Source: RYN-133 sp963708645
GTDB taxonomy: Bacteria; Actinomycetota; Actinomycetes; Mycobacteriales; Jatrophihabitantaceae
Assembly (NCBI GenBank): GCA_963708645.1
Contig: CAVPTA010000008.1
Location: 124,001-188,000 of the forward strand
DNA: 64,000 nt
Reading direction: 5' to 3'
The notes under the pieces were generated by a model. It had not been told where the DNA came from. It ran no database searches and was given only the letters and a program-made list of their open reading frames with translations. Positions 52,341 to 61,116 of this stretch are shown here, piece after piece; the stretch's first letter is position 1; every line of letters starts with the position of its first letter. The translations under genes and the position numbers were made by a program.

Positions 52341-53904
52341 GTGACCGAACCACCGCCTCGGATGATCGCGGTGTGGTGCCCGGACTGGCCCGTGACGACC
52401 GTCCGGCTCGAGGCGGGGCTGGCCGCTGACGCGCCGATCGCGGTGCTCTTCGGCAACACGGTCGTGGCGTGTTCGCACGCGGCCCGCTCTGCCGGGGTGC
52501 GCCGCGGGTTGCGGCGTCGCGAGGCGCAAGCCCGCTGCCCCGACCTCGCAGTGCTGGCACGCAACGAGGCGGCCGAGGCGCGCATGTTCGAGCCGGTGGT
52601 GGCAGGGCTCGAGTCGATCGCGCCGGGGGTCGAGATCACCCGGCCCGGGTTGGCCGCGATCAATGTGCGCGGCCCGACCCGCTACTTCGGCGGCGAGACC
52701 GGTGTGGTGCACGCGCTGTCACGGACGGTGATGGGACTGCCGCAACTCGGCGGCGCCGATGTGTTGATCGGCATCGCCGACGGCGCGTTCGCGGCCGAGC
52801 AGTCGGCCCGGCGCGGCGTGATCGTCGATCCCGGCGCTTCGGCGGCGTTCCTGGCCGACCTGCCGATCGAGACCCTCGACCCCTTCGGCACCTCGACGCT
52901 GGTCGATCTGTTGCGGCGACTGGGGCATCCACACCCTCGGCGGGTTCGCAGCGTTGCCGGCGCGTGACGTGCTCGCCCGGTTCGGCCCGTCCGGCGCGTG
53001 GGCGCACCGCCAGGCAGGTGGCGCCGACGACCGTCCGGTGGCAGCGCGACGACCGCCTGCCGAGTTCGAGGTGACCCTCGATCTGGAGCCTCCGGTGGAC
53101 CGGGTCGACACGGTGGCCTTCAGCGCGCGCAGCTCGGCCGAGCAGTTCGTCGCCGATCTGGGTGCGCACGGCTTGGCCTGCACGTGTCTCGAATTGCAGG
53201 TGCTGTCCGAGAACGGTGAGGAAACCGTGCGCCGGTGGCGGCACGCGGGCGTGCTCGGCGCTGTCGACGTTCTCGATCGGGTGCGGTGGCAGCTGGAGGG
53301 CTGGCTGTCCCGCGCCGATCGTCCGACCGGTGGCATCACCCGGCTCCGGCTCGTCCCGATCGAGGCGGTGCCGACCGGAGCGCATCAGCAGTCGTTGTGG
53401 GGCGGTTCGGGTGCCGAGGACGAGCGTGCGCATCGCGCGCTGGCGCGAGTGCAGACGCTGTTGGGACACGGCTCGGTGCTCGCGCCCGTACTCGACGGCG
53501 GACGCGACCCGGCGCAGCGCACGCGGTTGGTGCCGTGGGGCGACGAGCCGGTGGCGATGCGCTCCCCCGAGCAGCCGTGGCCGGGTGCGCTGCCGGCTCC
53601 CGCGCCGTCGGTGTTGCTCGATCCGCCGCGCGCGGCGCAGCTGCTCGACGCCGGCGGACGCACCGTCGTGGTGACCGTGCGCGGCGCGATGCCCGCTCCC
53701 CCGGCACTGTTCGCGATCGGCGACGAGAAGCCGGTCGCTGTCTCGTCCTGGGCTGGGCCGTGGCCGGTCGACGAGCGGTGGTGGTCGGCGTCAGCCGCGC
53801 GCCAGGTGGTGCGGTGCCAGGTGGTGGACGTGCGTGGACGTGCCTATCTGGTCAGCGGCACCATGCCTGCTGGTTCGTGGACGGTCGACGCGGTCTATGA
53901 CTAG
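52341..53904 (+). CDS. imuB: ImuB, non-catalytic Y-family polymerase of the mutasome, with a frameshift
   Basis: About 520 residues. IAVWCPDWPVTTVRLEAGL starts the palm-like domain; the catalytic acidic residues of active Y-family polymerases are absent, as in ImuB. QARCPDLAVLARNEAAEARMFEPVVAGLESIAPGVEITRPGLAAINVRGP follows the ImuB pattern. The C-terminal half (WEG-type region, QSLWGGSGAEDERAHRALARVQTLLG, and PWPVDERWWS) is ImuB-specific. The frame breaks in GGGG at 52922-52925; removing one G restores RRLGIHTLGGFAALPARD and 521 codons. The GTG at 52341 was chosen; an ATG 7 codons later is possible. SOS box upstream; imuA' is 12 kb away. Confidence 0.92.
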
Positions 53905-53914
53905 TCACCGCTGA

Positions 53915-54043
53915 TCAGCGGCGCGCTCTCCGCTCGCCGCGCTGCACACGAGCGAGGCTGGCCCGCTCGGCGCGCTCGGCTCGCTTTCGTCGGTCTGATC
54001 GGTGCGCCGCATCGATGGCGGACACGATGGTCGCTGGAAACAT
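53915..54043 (-). CDS. Small basic protein, 42 residues
   Basis: A 42-residue frame with GGGGAGG about 4 nt before the ATG. The predicted protein begins MFPATIVSAIDAAHRSDRRKR and ends in an Arg-rich tail. It lies 61 nt downstream of another 42-residue small ORF in the same direction. The good ribosome site makes it plausible; no family was recognised. Confidence 0.45.
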   Translation of the reverse strand: MFPATIVSAIDAAHRSDRRKRAERAERASLARVQRGERRARR

Positions 54044-54104
54044 GACACCTCCCCTGGTGGCGTACTCGGTGGTCAGGAGTACGGCCGTGCCGGTTTGATA
54101 CCGG

Positions 54105-54233
54105 CTATCCGGACAGAGAACCGGCGCCTCGGTGGCGCCGCTCGGCGTGCTTGCGCCGCGGGTTGCGGCGGGCAAGAGCACGCAGCTCTGACTCACGTGC
54201 GTGAACGAGTTCGGTGGTCGTGATCGGGATCAT
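54105..54233 (-). CDS. Small basic protein, 42 residues
   Basis: A 42-residue frame (MIPITTTELVHARESELRAL at the start, then Arg/His-rich) with GAGGAG about 8 nt before the ATG and a TAG stop at 54105-54107. The first of two tandem small ORFs of equal length. Upstream DNA (54270-54340) holds CTAAGG-type repeats that may be regulatory. No family recognised. Confidence 0.45.
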   Translation of the reverse strand: MIPITTTELVHARESELRALARRNPRRKHAERRHRGAGSLSG

Positions 54234-54269
54234 TGCTGGCTCCTCGGTGCGTCGTTGATGGACTCGACG

Positions 54270-54339
54270 CTAAGGACCTAAGGGGGCTCGCCGCCTCGGG
54301 AGAATCACCTAACTTGGGCGTCGTCCGACCCCTTAGGGG
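54270..54339. promoter_or_regulatory. CTAAGG-type repeats upstream of the small ORF pair
   Basis: CTAAGG occurs at 54270-54275 and 54278-54283, and a palindrome CCCCTTAGGGG at 54329-54339. CACCTAACTTGG lies between. The cluster sits 37-106 nt upstream of the small ORF at 54233 and could hold operator or promoter elements. No known regulator binding site was matched. Confidence 0.35.
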
Positions 54340-54403
54340 CCGTCAAAATGCGGACAAATTGCCGTGATGGGCGCTTGGGCGGCAGAGCTGCCCTGGCGCC
54401 GTG

Positions 54404-54473
54404 CGCGAGTGGTCAGTCGTGCCGCGGGCGGTCAGTTACTTCGACCACTCGAGCAGTTAAGTGACCACTCGCG
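54404..54473. repeat. Palindromic repeat related to the one at 38981
   Basis: CGCGAGTGGTCA at 54404-54415 pairs perfectly with TGACCACTCGCG at 54462-54473. The enclosed 46 bases hold further inverted GGTCAGTT/CGACCACT words. It shares AGTGGTCAGT with the 70-bp palindrome at 38981-39050. It ends just before the degraded 13E12 gene, where that gene's N-terminal coding region would be expected. Confidence 0.8.
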
Positions 54474-55668
54474 GAGGAACGGTCGTGGATGCGAATCCCT
54501 ATATATTTCTGCGGATTCTCCGTGCACAGGGCTACCATTCCTGCCTCGGAAGGGCTCACGATCTCGGTGCGAAGTCGACGGTGGTGTTGCTGCGCGACGC
54601 GTTGAGGATCGGCGCCACCGATGCTGCTGGGCGGGTGCGGCTGGCGCTGGCGATCACGCCGCCGCGGCTGATCACCGGTGAGCTGGTCGAACCGCAGCAC
54701 CCGCAGACCGCGGCTGCGTTGGCCGACGGGTCGATCTCGGTCCGGGCGGCGGCCACGGTCGTGCAGATGACGGACAAGATCGACGACCTGCTCGCCGACC
54801 AGTCAGCACCCTTGTATGAGACCGCGCTGCTGGAGTTCGCTGCCGAGCACGACCCGGACCTGCTGGCCCGCTTCGCCACCGGCCTCTACGCCCGCGTCGA
54901 TCAGGACGGCGCGTTGCGTGACATCGAAACCGCGCATCGGCGCCGCACGCTGACCCTGCACCGGCGTGCGGACGGCTCCGGCCTCCATTGCCGGCGAGCT
55001 GACGTGTGAGGCCGCCGAATACGTCGAGACCCTGCTCGACACCCTGGCCAAGCCGCACACCGGCCCGAACGGCGAACGCGACCCGCGCACCCCCGGCCAA
55101 CGCCGCCACGACGCGCTGCTCGAAGCGCTGAAACTGCTCTACGCCTCAGGCGACCTGCCCACCGCCAACGGCTGCGCCACCACCCTGGTGCTCACCGCCA
55201 CCGTCGACGAGTTCGCGAACGGCACCGGCATCGCCCAGACGTCGCACGGCTACACGATCCCGGTCGCAGTCGCGGACCGGTGGCTGGACCCGAAAGCCAA
55301 AGCGATCCTGGTGCTGCTGTCGAAGACGAAGGCGATCACGGCGTATTCGGATCAGCAAAGGTTGTTCACCGAACAACAACGACTCGCCATGTTCGCCCGA
55401 GACAAAGGCTGCATCATATCCCGGTTGTGATGCGCCCTTGGCGTGGACCCAGGCACATCACGTCACCGACTACGCGAAGACCAAACGCACCTGCGTCGAA
55501 GACGGCACCCTGGTCTGCACCGCCAACCACGCCCTGTTCGAACAAATGGGCTGGTCTTCGATCATGCTCGACGAACTACCCCACTGGATACCACCCGCCT
55601 GGATCGATCCCGACCAGAAGCCACGCCGCAACCGCATGCACGACTCACCCCAACTGACCCGAGTCTGA
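54461..55668 (+). pseudogene. 13E12-type DUF222/HNH endonuclease, truncated and frameshifted
   Basis: DUF222 sequence (GRAHDLGAKSTVVLLRDALRIGATDAAGRVRLALAI, then TAAALADGSISVRAAATVV) is followed by a C-terminal HNH domain: GCSYPGCDAPLAWTQAHHVTDYA, then GTLVCTANHALFEQMGWSS. Two +1 breaks interrupt it: at 54982-54983 (restoring DGSGSIAGELTCEAAEYV) and at 55413 (restoring GCSYPGCDAP). The first ~80 residues of typical family members are missing, and the start region coincides with the palindrome at 54404-54473. Even with the frames repaired it is probably 5'-truncated. Members are multicopy in actinobacteria and behave like mobile elements. Confidence 0.8.
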
Positions 55669-55898
55669 CCGGCGGCTGACGCATGCCTCCCAGCCCAACC
55701 GCACCTACCAGCGAAGACTCCCCGCTTCGGGACTACGTCCCGACCGGACCGAGAAGCGATACCCGACTGCCGCGATACTCACGTCGCTGCGTTCTTGTCC
55801 TTATGTCTCGCGCTCCAGCGGCGCGGGAAGTGGCTGTTATTCGTGGGTCGTGGACATGCAGACCAATCCTTTGGCGACAGGCGCGTCGTCCGCAAGCA

Positions 55899-56351
55899 CT
55901 AGTCGAGCAGCGCCGCACACACGGTCGCGGTGAGTTCCCACACCGCTTCCCGGTCGTCCTTCGTGGGCGCTTCGGAAACGACGACCGGCTCGTGCACGCG
56001 CTGCCAGCCCATTGCCTTCGTGATCGATTCGGCGGCGCGCACCGCACCGTCAGTGCCGGTGTTGCCGTGGACGTACAACCCGTACGGCGCGCCGGTTTTG
56101 GCGGTGAGCGTCGGGTAGTACACGGAGTCGAAGAAGTGCTTCATCGCGCCGGACAGGTACCCGATGTTCGCCGGGGTTCCGAGCACGAAGCCGTCGGCGG
56201 CGAGCACGTCCGAGACCGTCGCGCCGAGCGCTGCGCGCACCTCTACGTCGACCGATTCGAGTCCGTCCGCGGACGTTCCGGCGAGCGCAGCGTCGAGCAG
56301 CTCCTGCGTTGCAGGAGACACCGTGTGATGGACGAGCAGCAGGCGCGGCAT
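55899..56351 (-). CDS. Flavodoxin family / NAD(P)H-dependent FMN reductase
   Basis: 150 residues, flavodoxin fold. LLLVHHTVSPATQELLDAAL binds FMN phosphate; GFVLGTPANIGYLSGAMKHFFDSVYY and GLYVHGNTGTDGAVRAAESITKAMGW are typical of this reductase group. A small single-domain oxidoreductase of unknown acceptor. No partner gene. The 230-nt gap upstream of it (55669-55898) shows no gene or repeat that I can support. Confidence 0.87.
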   Translation of the reverse strand: MPRLLLVHHTVSPATQELLDAALAGTSADGLESVDVEVRAALGATVSDVLAADGFVLGTPANIGYLSGAMKHFFDSVYYPTLTAKTGAPYGLYVHGNTGTDGAVRAAESITKAMGWQRVHEPVVVSEAPTKDDREAVWELTATVCAALLD

Positions 56352-56362
56352 GCCTCGAAACG

Positions 56363-58798
56363 CTACGCGGACGCGCCGAAACCACGCAGGTCAATGATCG
56401 TGCGCCGGCGCAGACCGAGCACGGCGAGCACGCCGGCGACGACGAGCGCGACGAGCAAGCCAGCGAGTGCGATCAGCACACTCGTGACGACACCCGGTCC
56501 GGGCAGGCCGAGCCCGAGACGCGGGCCGATCTCGACCAGCACCACACGACTCAACGCCCAGCCGAGCGGCGCGCCGATCAGGACGCCGATCGCCGCAGTG
56601 AACACGGACGCCGACGCGGTCGCGACGATCATTTGACGCCGGGTCATGCCGATCGATGCCGCGATCGCCATCTGATTGCCGCGACGGCGCACGAGCAGCG
56701 CGACATGCTCGGCGACCAACAGCATGCCGCCGATCAACAGCGCAACGATCAGCAGCCGTTGCGGAGCAGCCAACTTTCCGAGCGCGACGATCGTGTCCGG
56801 CGCGGTCGGCTCCTCGATCTCGACGCTGCGAGCGAGTTCGTGCTGCAATGCGTCCGCAGCCGCTGGATCGACCGCGCGCACCAGCAGATTCGAGTAGCCC
56901 GTCGAGATCGCCGTCTGCCGTAACGCACTCATCGGCATCAACACGTTGCGACCCAGCGGCTCGTCTTCGAGCGTCGGCATGACAACGATGCCTGTCACCT
57001 GCATCGTTGCGGTGACTCCGGCGAGATCGCTGACCACCACGTGGTCACCCACGTGCATACCGAATTCGTCGGCCAACCTCGGGCCGAGCGCGATCTCGCC
57101 GTCGGTACGAGGCAAGCGCCCGGCCGTGAGGCGGTACGGCAACGCACCGAGCAGCGGCTTGCGGCCGTATCCCGTCACGCGGGAGATCGCTCCGTGATGC
57201 ACGAGGTGCACGGGCGCATCGACGACCTGGTCGACGTCGCGTACCCGCCGATCGGAGGTGACCTGATGGTCGACCTGCGGCGAGTCGGACGCAATGCCGA
57301 AGTCAGCCTCCCAACCCCAGTTCGCCGGTGAGTTCTGCAGGCTCGTCAACTGCCCACCCAACGTCACGACGAGGACGAGCATCGCCAGGCTCGCGCCGAC
57401 TCCGAGCACGGTGGCTCGCGAGCGCACCGCCGCTCGCCCGCGTCCGCCACGCGAGCTGGCGAGTGCAGCGGCGAACCGCAGCACGGGGTTCAACGCAACT
57501 CGCCCCGGTGTCGCAACCCGGCCGCGACTCAGATCGGCACCACGCCGTTGCGAGCGCAGCACGGCCGCGTGCGTGAGCATCACCGATCCGGCGAGCAGTA
57601 CGAGCACGAACAGCGCTCCGTAGGTCGCCGTCCACGGCTGCGCGAGCCAGCCGGGATGCGGTTCGAACCTGTTCAGCGCGCCCGGCGGTTCGAACCACCC
57701 GCCCAACAACGCGCCCGCAGCACCGAGCGCGCCGGCGATGACGATCGCGGGCAGCGCGGCGAACAGGCGAGCGAGCACCTGCTCGTACGCGCGCATGCCG
57801 AGCGCGCGCTCGACGCCGTGATCGGCCTGGCCGAGCATCGACCAGCGTCCGGTCAGCTGCAGTGTGAGCACCAGGCCGGCAAGTGCGATCACGATCGCCA
57901 GCAGGCCGAGCCCGGAGCGCAAGACCGCCTCGGTCGGGCCGATCGCGGGATCCGGCGATTGTCGTGGCTCGACGTAATCGACGTAGTTGTAGAAACCGGT
58001 CCCGAACTCGCGCGACAACTCGCGATCGAGCCGGATCGCCTGCTGCTGCACGGTTCCGAACACCGGCGACTCGAGGCCACGGTTCAACCGCAGCAGCAAG
58101 ATCTCGCCGATCGCCGCAATCGAATCCCACCTGGCGGCGAAGGCGGGGCCGCCGAGGACTCCTGCGAAACCTGGCCCGGTGTCGGCGACCCGGTACAACC
58201 CGACGATCGTGAGCTGCGTGTGTCCGGCGACGGGATCACCGAGTCCGTTGCCGGGATCGCGCACCTGGCCCGAGCGATAGACCCCGACGCCGATCGACGT
58301 GCCGATCGTCCAGCCGCGCGAGCGGGCGAACTGCTCGTTGACCATCACCTCATTGGGGTTGAACAGGGACGGCTCGCGCCCCTCGACCACGATCGGCGTG
58401 TCGAGCCCGTCCCACTGGTGTCGCGGCGCCCAGACCCCGAGATAGTCGACGTTGCGGGTGTCGAGGCGGGTGTAGACGGCGGTGAGCTGTTGCGAATCGA
58501 CGACGTCGGTGCGTTTGAGGATGCTGCCGCGCGCCAGCGCCAGTTGGTTGAGCACCGCTCGTTCGCGATGGACGTTGTTGAAGATGTTGTACGTACCGAC
58601 GCGGGCATCGGCGAGTTGGGTTGCCGAAACCATCCGGTTGTACGCACTGTCCGCGCGCACCAGCACCGCCACCGTTCCCAGCGCCACGCCGAAGAAGACG
58701 CCGCTCGCGATGCCGAGCGCGACGACACTGCGCCACCGACTGCGCATCTCGTGGCGGGCCAGCAGCCGCACCGCTGCCCACGCCGTCGTGCCGCTCAC
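56363..58798 (-). CDS. ABC transporter permease (FtsX/MacB type)
   Basis: 811 residues from a GTG 22 nt after the kinase gene. Membrane helices flank two large extracellular domains (about residues 45-270 and 510-690). Helices at about 18-40, 290-310, 335-370 and 385-410, then three near the C-terminus (about 700-805), follow the duplicated FtsX layout with MacB-like periplasmic core domains. NQMAIAASIGMTRRQMIVATASASV is the FtsX C-terminal coupling loop. With the ATPase at 60217 it should form a mechanotransmission-type exporter or lipoprotein-releasing complex. Co-encoded with a histidine kinase. Confidence 0.88.
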   Translation of the reverse strand: MSGTTAWAAVRLLARHEMRSRWRSVVALGIASGVFFGVALGTVAVLVRADSAYNRMVSATQLADARVGTYNIFNNVHRERAVLNQLALARGSILKRTDVVDSQQLTAVYTRLDTRNVDYLGVWAPRHQWDGLDTPIVVEGREPSLFNPNEVMVNEQFARSRGWTIGTSIGVGVYRSGQVRDPGNGLGDPVAGHTQLTIVGLYRVADTGPGFAGVLGGPAFAARWDSIAAIGEILLLRLNRGLESPVFGTVQQQAIRLDRELSREFGTGFYNYVDYVEPRQSPDPAIGPTEAVLRSGLGLLAIVIALAGLVLTLQLTGRWSMLGQADHGVERALGMRAYEQVLARLFAALPAIVIAGALGAAGALLGGWFEPPGALNRFEPHPGWLAQPWTATYGALFVLVLLAGSVMLTHAAVLRSQRRGADLSRGRVATPGRVALNPVLRFAAALASSRGGRGRAAVRSRATVLGVGASLAMLVLVVTLGGQLTSLQNSPANWGWEADFGIASDSPQVDHQVTSDRRVRDVDQVVDAPVHLVHHGAISRVTGYGRKPLLGALPYRLTAGRLPRTDGEIALGPRLADEFGMHVGDHVVVSDLAGVTATMQVTGIVVMPTLEDEPLGRNVLMPMSALRQTAISTGYSNLLVRAVDPAAADALQHELARSVEIEEPTAPDTIVALGKLAAPQRLLIVALLIGGMLLVAEHVALLVRRRGNQMAIAASIGMTRRQMIVATASASVFTAAIGVLIGAPLGWALSRVVLVEIGPRLGLGLPGPGVVTSVLIALAGLLVALVVAGVLAVLGLRRRTIIDLRGFGASA

Positions 58799-58820
58799 GG
58801 CCGCGACCCGCGAGGCTCGC

Positions 58821-60215
58821 TCATGTCGGCACCGGCACGGTGACGAGGACGGCCGTTCCTTCGCCGGGCTCGGATTCCCAGCGCACGGTGCCGCCGAGTG
58901 CACCGACGCGGTCGGCCATCGTCGTGCGCCCCATGCCGTCGCTCGGGACACTCGTGTCGAAGCCGGGGCCGTCGTCGCGCACGCTCACGTGCAGGACGTC
59001 GTCACGCTCGGCGAGGCTCACCACGACGGTCGACCGCGGTGCGTGCTTGGCCGCGTTCTGCAACGCTTCGAGTGCGCAGAAGTACACCGCGGCTTCGAGG
59101 TTCGGCGGGTACCGGCCGACGTCGACGGCATCGATGTGGACGGTCATCGGCGCGCGACCGGCCACAGCCCGCAACGCCGGTTCGAGACCGCCGTCCATGA
59201 GCAACGCGGGGTAGATGCCCTGCGCGAGTTCGCGTACCTGCCCGATCGCGGCGTTCACATCGTCGCCGAGTTGCGCGAGCATCGCCTCGATCTCGTTCGC
59301 GGGCTCTGCCTCGGCGACCATCTGACGCACGAGCCCGACGGTCACGGCCAGGGCGAGCAGATGCTGTTGCGCGCCGTCGTGCAAGTTGCGCTCGATGCGC
59401 CGGCGTTCCGCGTCCGCGGCCGTGACGATGCGGGTGCGCGAACGCTGCAACTGCTCGTTGGTCACCTGCAGGTCGGCAAGACTCTCTTCCAACGCTTGGG
59501 TCAATTGCCGGTTCCGGACGATCGCTGCGAGCAACCGGCATGCAGCTGCAAGGCTGTCGTCGTCCTCGAAGTCGTAGCGCGGCGCACCGGCACGGCGCCC
59601 GACGACCACCATTCCCAGCAACTCGCCGGAATCGGTGATCGCGCCGACCCGCAATGGCGTACGGCGCGAGTCGCGCGATTCGGAAATGCTGACCAGCTGC
59701 GGAACCCAGCGTTGCGCCCAGCCCTCGCCGGCGACACCGATACGCGAGATGACGGTGCGATCACGCGAGGTGAACTCAGGAGCGTCGTCGGCGACCCCGA
59801 CCGTGACCTGGCGGGTCAGCCCGGCGGTCGGCGACGTCAGCCAGATCTCGACGCGCGGGCTGTCGAGGCCGGTGTGCATTGCTTCGGCCGCGCGTCGCAG
59901 CAACTCGTCGATGGGTAGCCGCTGCGACGCCGACTCGGCGATGCGGCGGGTGATCTCGGACGGTGCGCGCCGCAATGCCGGGACGGCGGACCGGATGCCG
60001 TCGCGCACCGCGGGCGCGACGAGCACGCCGATGACGACCGCGACAATCGTGCCGGTGGTGACCGGCACGATCGCGTCCCCGCCGGGGAGCTGGCCGTGTA
60101 CGAGCACGGCCACGAGCAGCCCGGCGAGAGTTGCGGCAATGGTGGCGAGCGCGACCGAGATCGGCCACAGCAGCCGCCGCAGCCCCGATGCCGACAGTGC
60201 GGACAGCCCGGCCAT
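58821..60215 (-). CDS. Sensor histidine kinase (NarL/LuxR-system, HisKA_3)
   Basis: 464 residues. Two N-terminal membrane helices (about 13-38 and 48-68) with a very short loop, so an intramembrane- or partner-sensing kinase. A GAF-like region covers about 95-250. AAERRRIERNLHDGAQQHLLALAV-type AERRRIERNLHDGAQQHLL contains the phospho-accepting His, and ALQNAAKHAP, VRDDGPGFD and GMGRTTMADRVGALGG form the ATPase domain. It begins 1 nt after the ATPase gene and lies before the permease, so the kinase probably monitors this transporter (inference). The LuxR regulator at 61117 is the likely partner. Confidence 0.93.
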   Translation of the reverse strand: MAGLSALSASGLRRLLWPISVALATIAATLAGLLVAVLVHGQLPGGDAIVPVTTGTIVAVVIGVLVAPAVRDGIRSAVPALRRAPSEITRRIAESASQRLPIDELLRRAAEAMHTGLDSPRVEIWLTSPTAGLTRQVTVGVADDAPEFTSRDRTVISRIGVAGEGWAQRWVPQLVSISESRDSRRTPLRVGAITDSGELLGMVVVGRRAGAPRYDFEDDDSLAAACRLLAAIVRNRQLTQALEESLADLQVTNEQLQRSRTRIVTAADAERRRIERNLHDGAQQHLLALAVTVGLVRQMVAEAEPANEIEAMLAQLGDDVNAAIGQVRELAQGIYPALLMDGGLEPALRAVAGRAPMTVHIDAVDVGRYPPNLEAAVYFCALEALQNAAKHAPRSTVVVSLAERDDVLHVSVRDDGPGFDTSVPSDGMGRTTMADRVGALGGTVRWESEPGEGTAVLVTVPVPT

Positions 60216-60216
60216 G

Positions 60217-60942
60217 TCAGCTCGCCGCGACGATCCGGCCGTCGCGCAGCGACACCGTCCGGTCGGCCGCGGCAGCGACCGTGTCGTCGTGTGTGACGAG
60301 CAGGATCGTCTGCCCGTCCGCGTGCACCTGACCGAGCAGGTCGATGATCTCGGCGGCGCCGGACGAGTCGAGCGAACCGGTGGGCTCGTCGGCCAGCAAC
60401 AGGCTCGGACGGGGCGCGAGTGCCCGCGCGATCGCCAACCGCTGACGCTCGCCGCCGGACATCGTCACCGGGTAGTCGGCCGCTCGGTTCAGCAGCCCGA
60501 GTTGATCGAGCAGGTCGCCGGCCCGCTCGAACGACTCGCGCGCCCGCACGCCCGAGATCTGTGCAGCGAAGGCGACGTTCTGCAACGCCGTCATCTGCTC
60601 CAGCAGCCGGAAGAACTGGAAGACGATCGCGACGTGCCGCCGGCGCAGCTCGGCGCGTTGGGCCGCAGTCGACCGGCCGAGATCGAGGCCCGCGACCATC
60701 ACCATGCCGTCGTCGTGACGATCCAGTCCGGCGACGACCGACAGCAGCGTCGACTTGCCGGATCCGGATGCGCCTGCGAGCGCCACGAACTCACCCGGCG
60801 CGATCTCGAGATCGACACCGCGCAACGCCCGGACCGGCGCCGTCAGCACGTCGTAGGTCTTGCGGACGTCGCGCAGTTGCACGAGCGGCTCATCGGCTGA
60901 TGCGGGCGGCCAGTCCGCCGCAGCCCTCCTCCGCGTGAGCAT
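60217..60942 (-). CDS. ABC transporter ATP-binding protein (MacB/LolD type)
   Basis: 241 residues. Walker A GASGSGKSTLLSVVAGLD, Q-loop VFQFFRLLEQMTALQNV, signature MSGGERQRLAIARAL, Walker B LLLADEPTGSLD and H-loop LLVTHDD are all present. First gene of the ATPase-kinase-permease operon, divergent from the LuxR response regulator at 61117. Works with the FtsX-like permease at 56363. Confidence 0.95.
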   Translation of the reverse strand: MLTRRRAAADWPPASADEPLVQLRDVRKTYDVLTAPVRALRGVDLEIAPGEFVALAGASGSGKSTLLSVVAGLDRHDDGMVMVAGLDLGRSTAAQRAELRRRHVAIVFQFFRLLEQMTALQNVAFAAQISGVRARESFERAGDLLDQLGLLNRAADYPVTMSGGERQRLAIARALAPRPSLLLADEPTGSLDSSGAAEIIDLLGQVHADGQTILLVTHDDTVAAAADRTVSLRDGRIVAAS

Positions 60943-61116
60943 GGCGACACCCTATGGTCCGCCCGCTTCGGATCGGGCGTACTTGCGACGATCTTGGGGC
61001 TACTACACCCGTTCCGAACCGTCCGAAGTGGTGCTAGTACCACCTGCTCACGGGTGCGACCAGGCCGGTTTCCTGTAGCTGCACGGACTCGGTGAACGCG
61101 CTGCTAGCGTGCTGTC

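Noticed and set aside
55669..55898. Possible small gene in the 230-nt gap
   Set aside because: Short frames there lack ribosome sites and codon bias.
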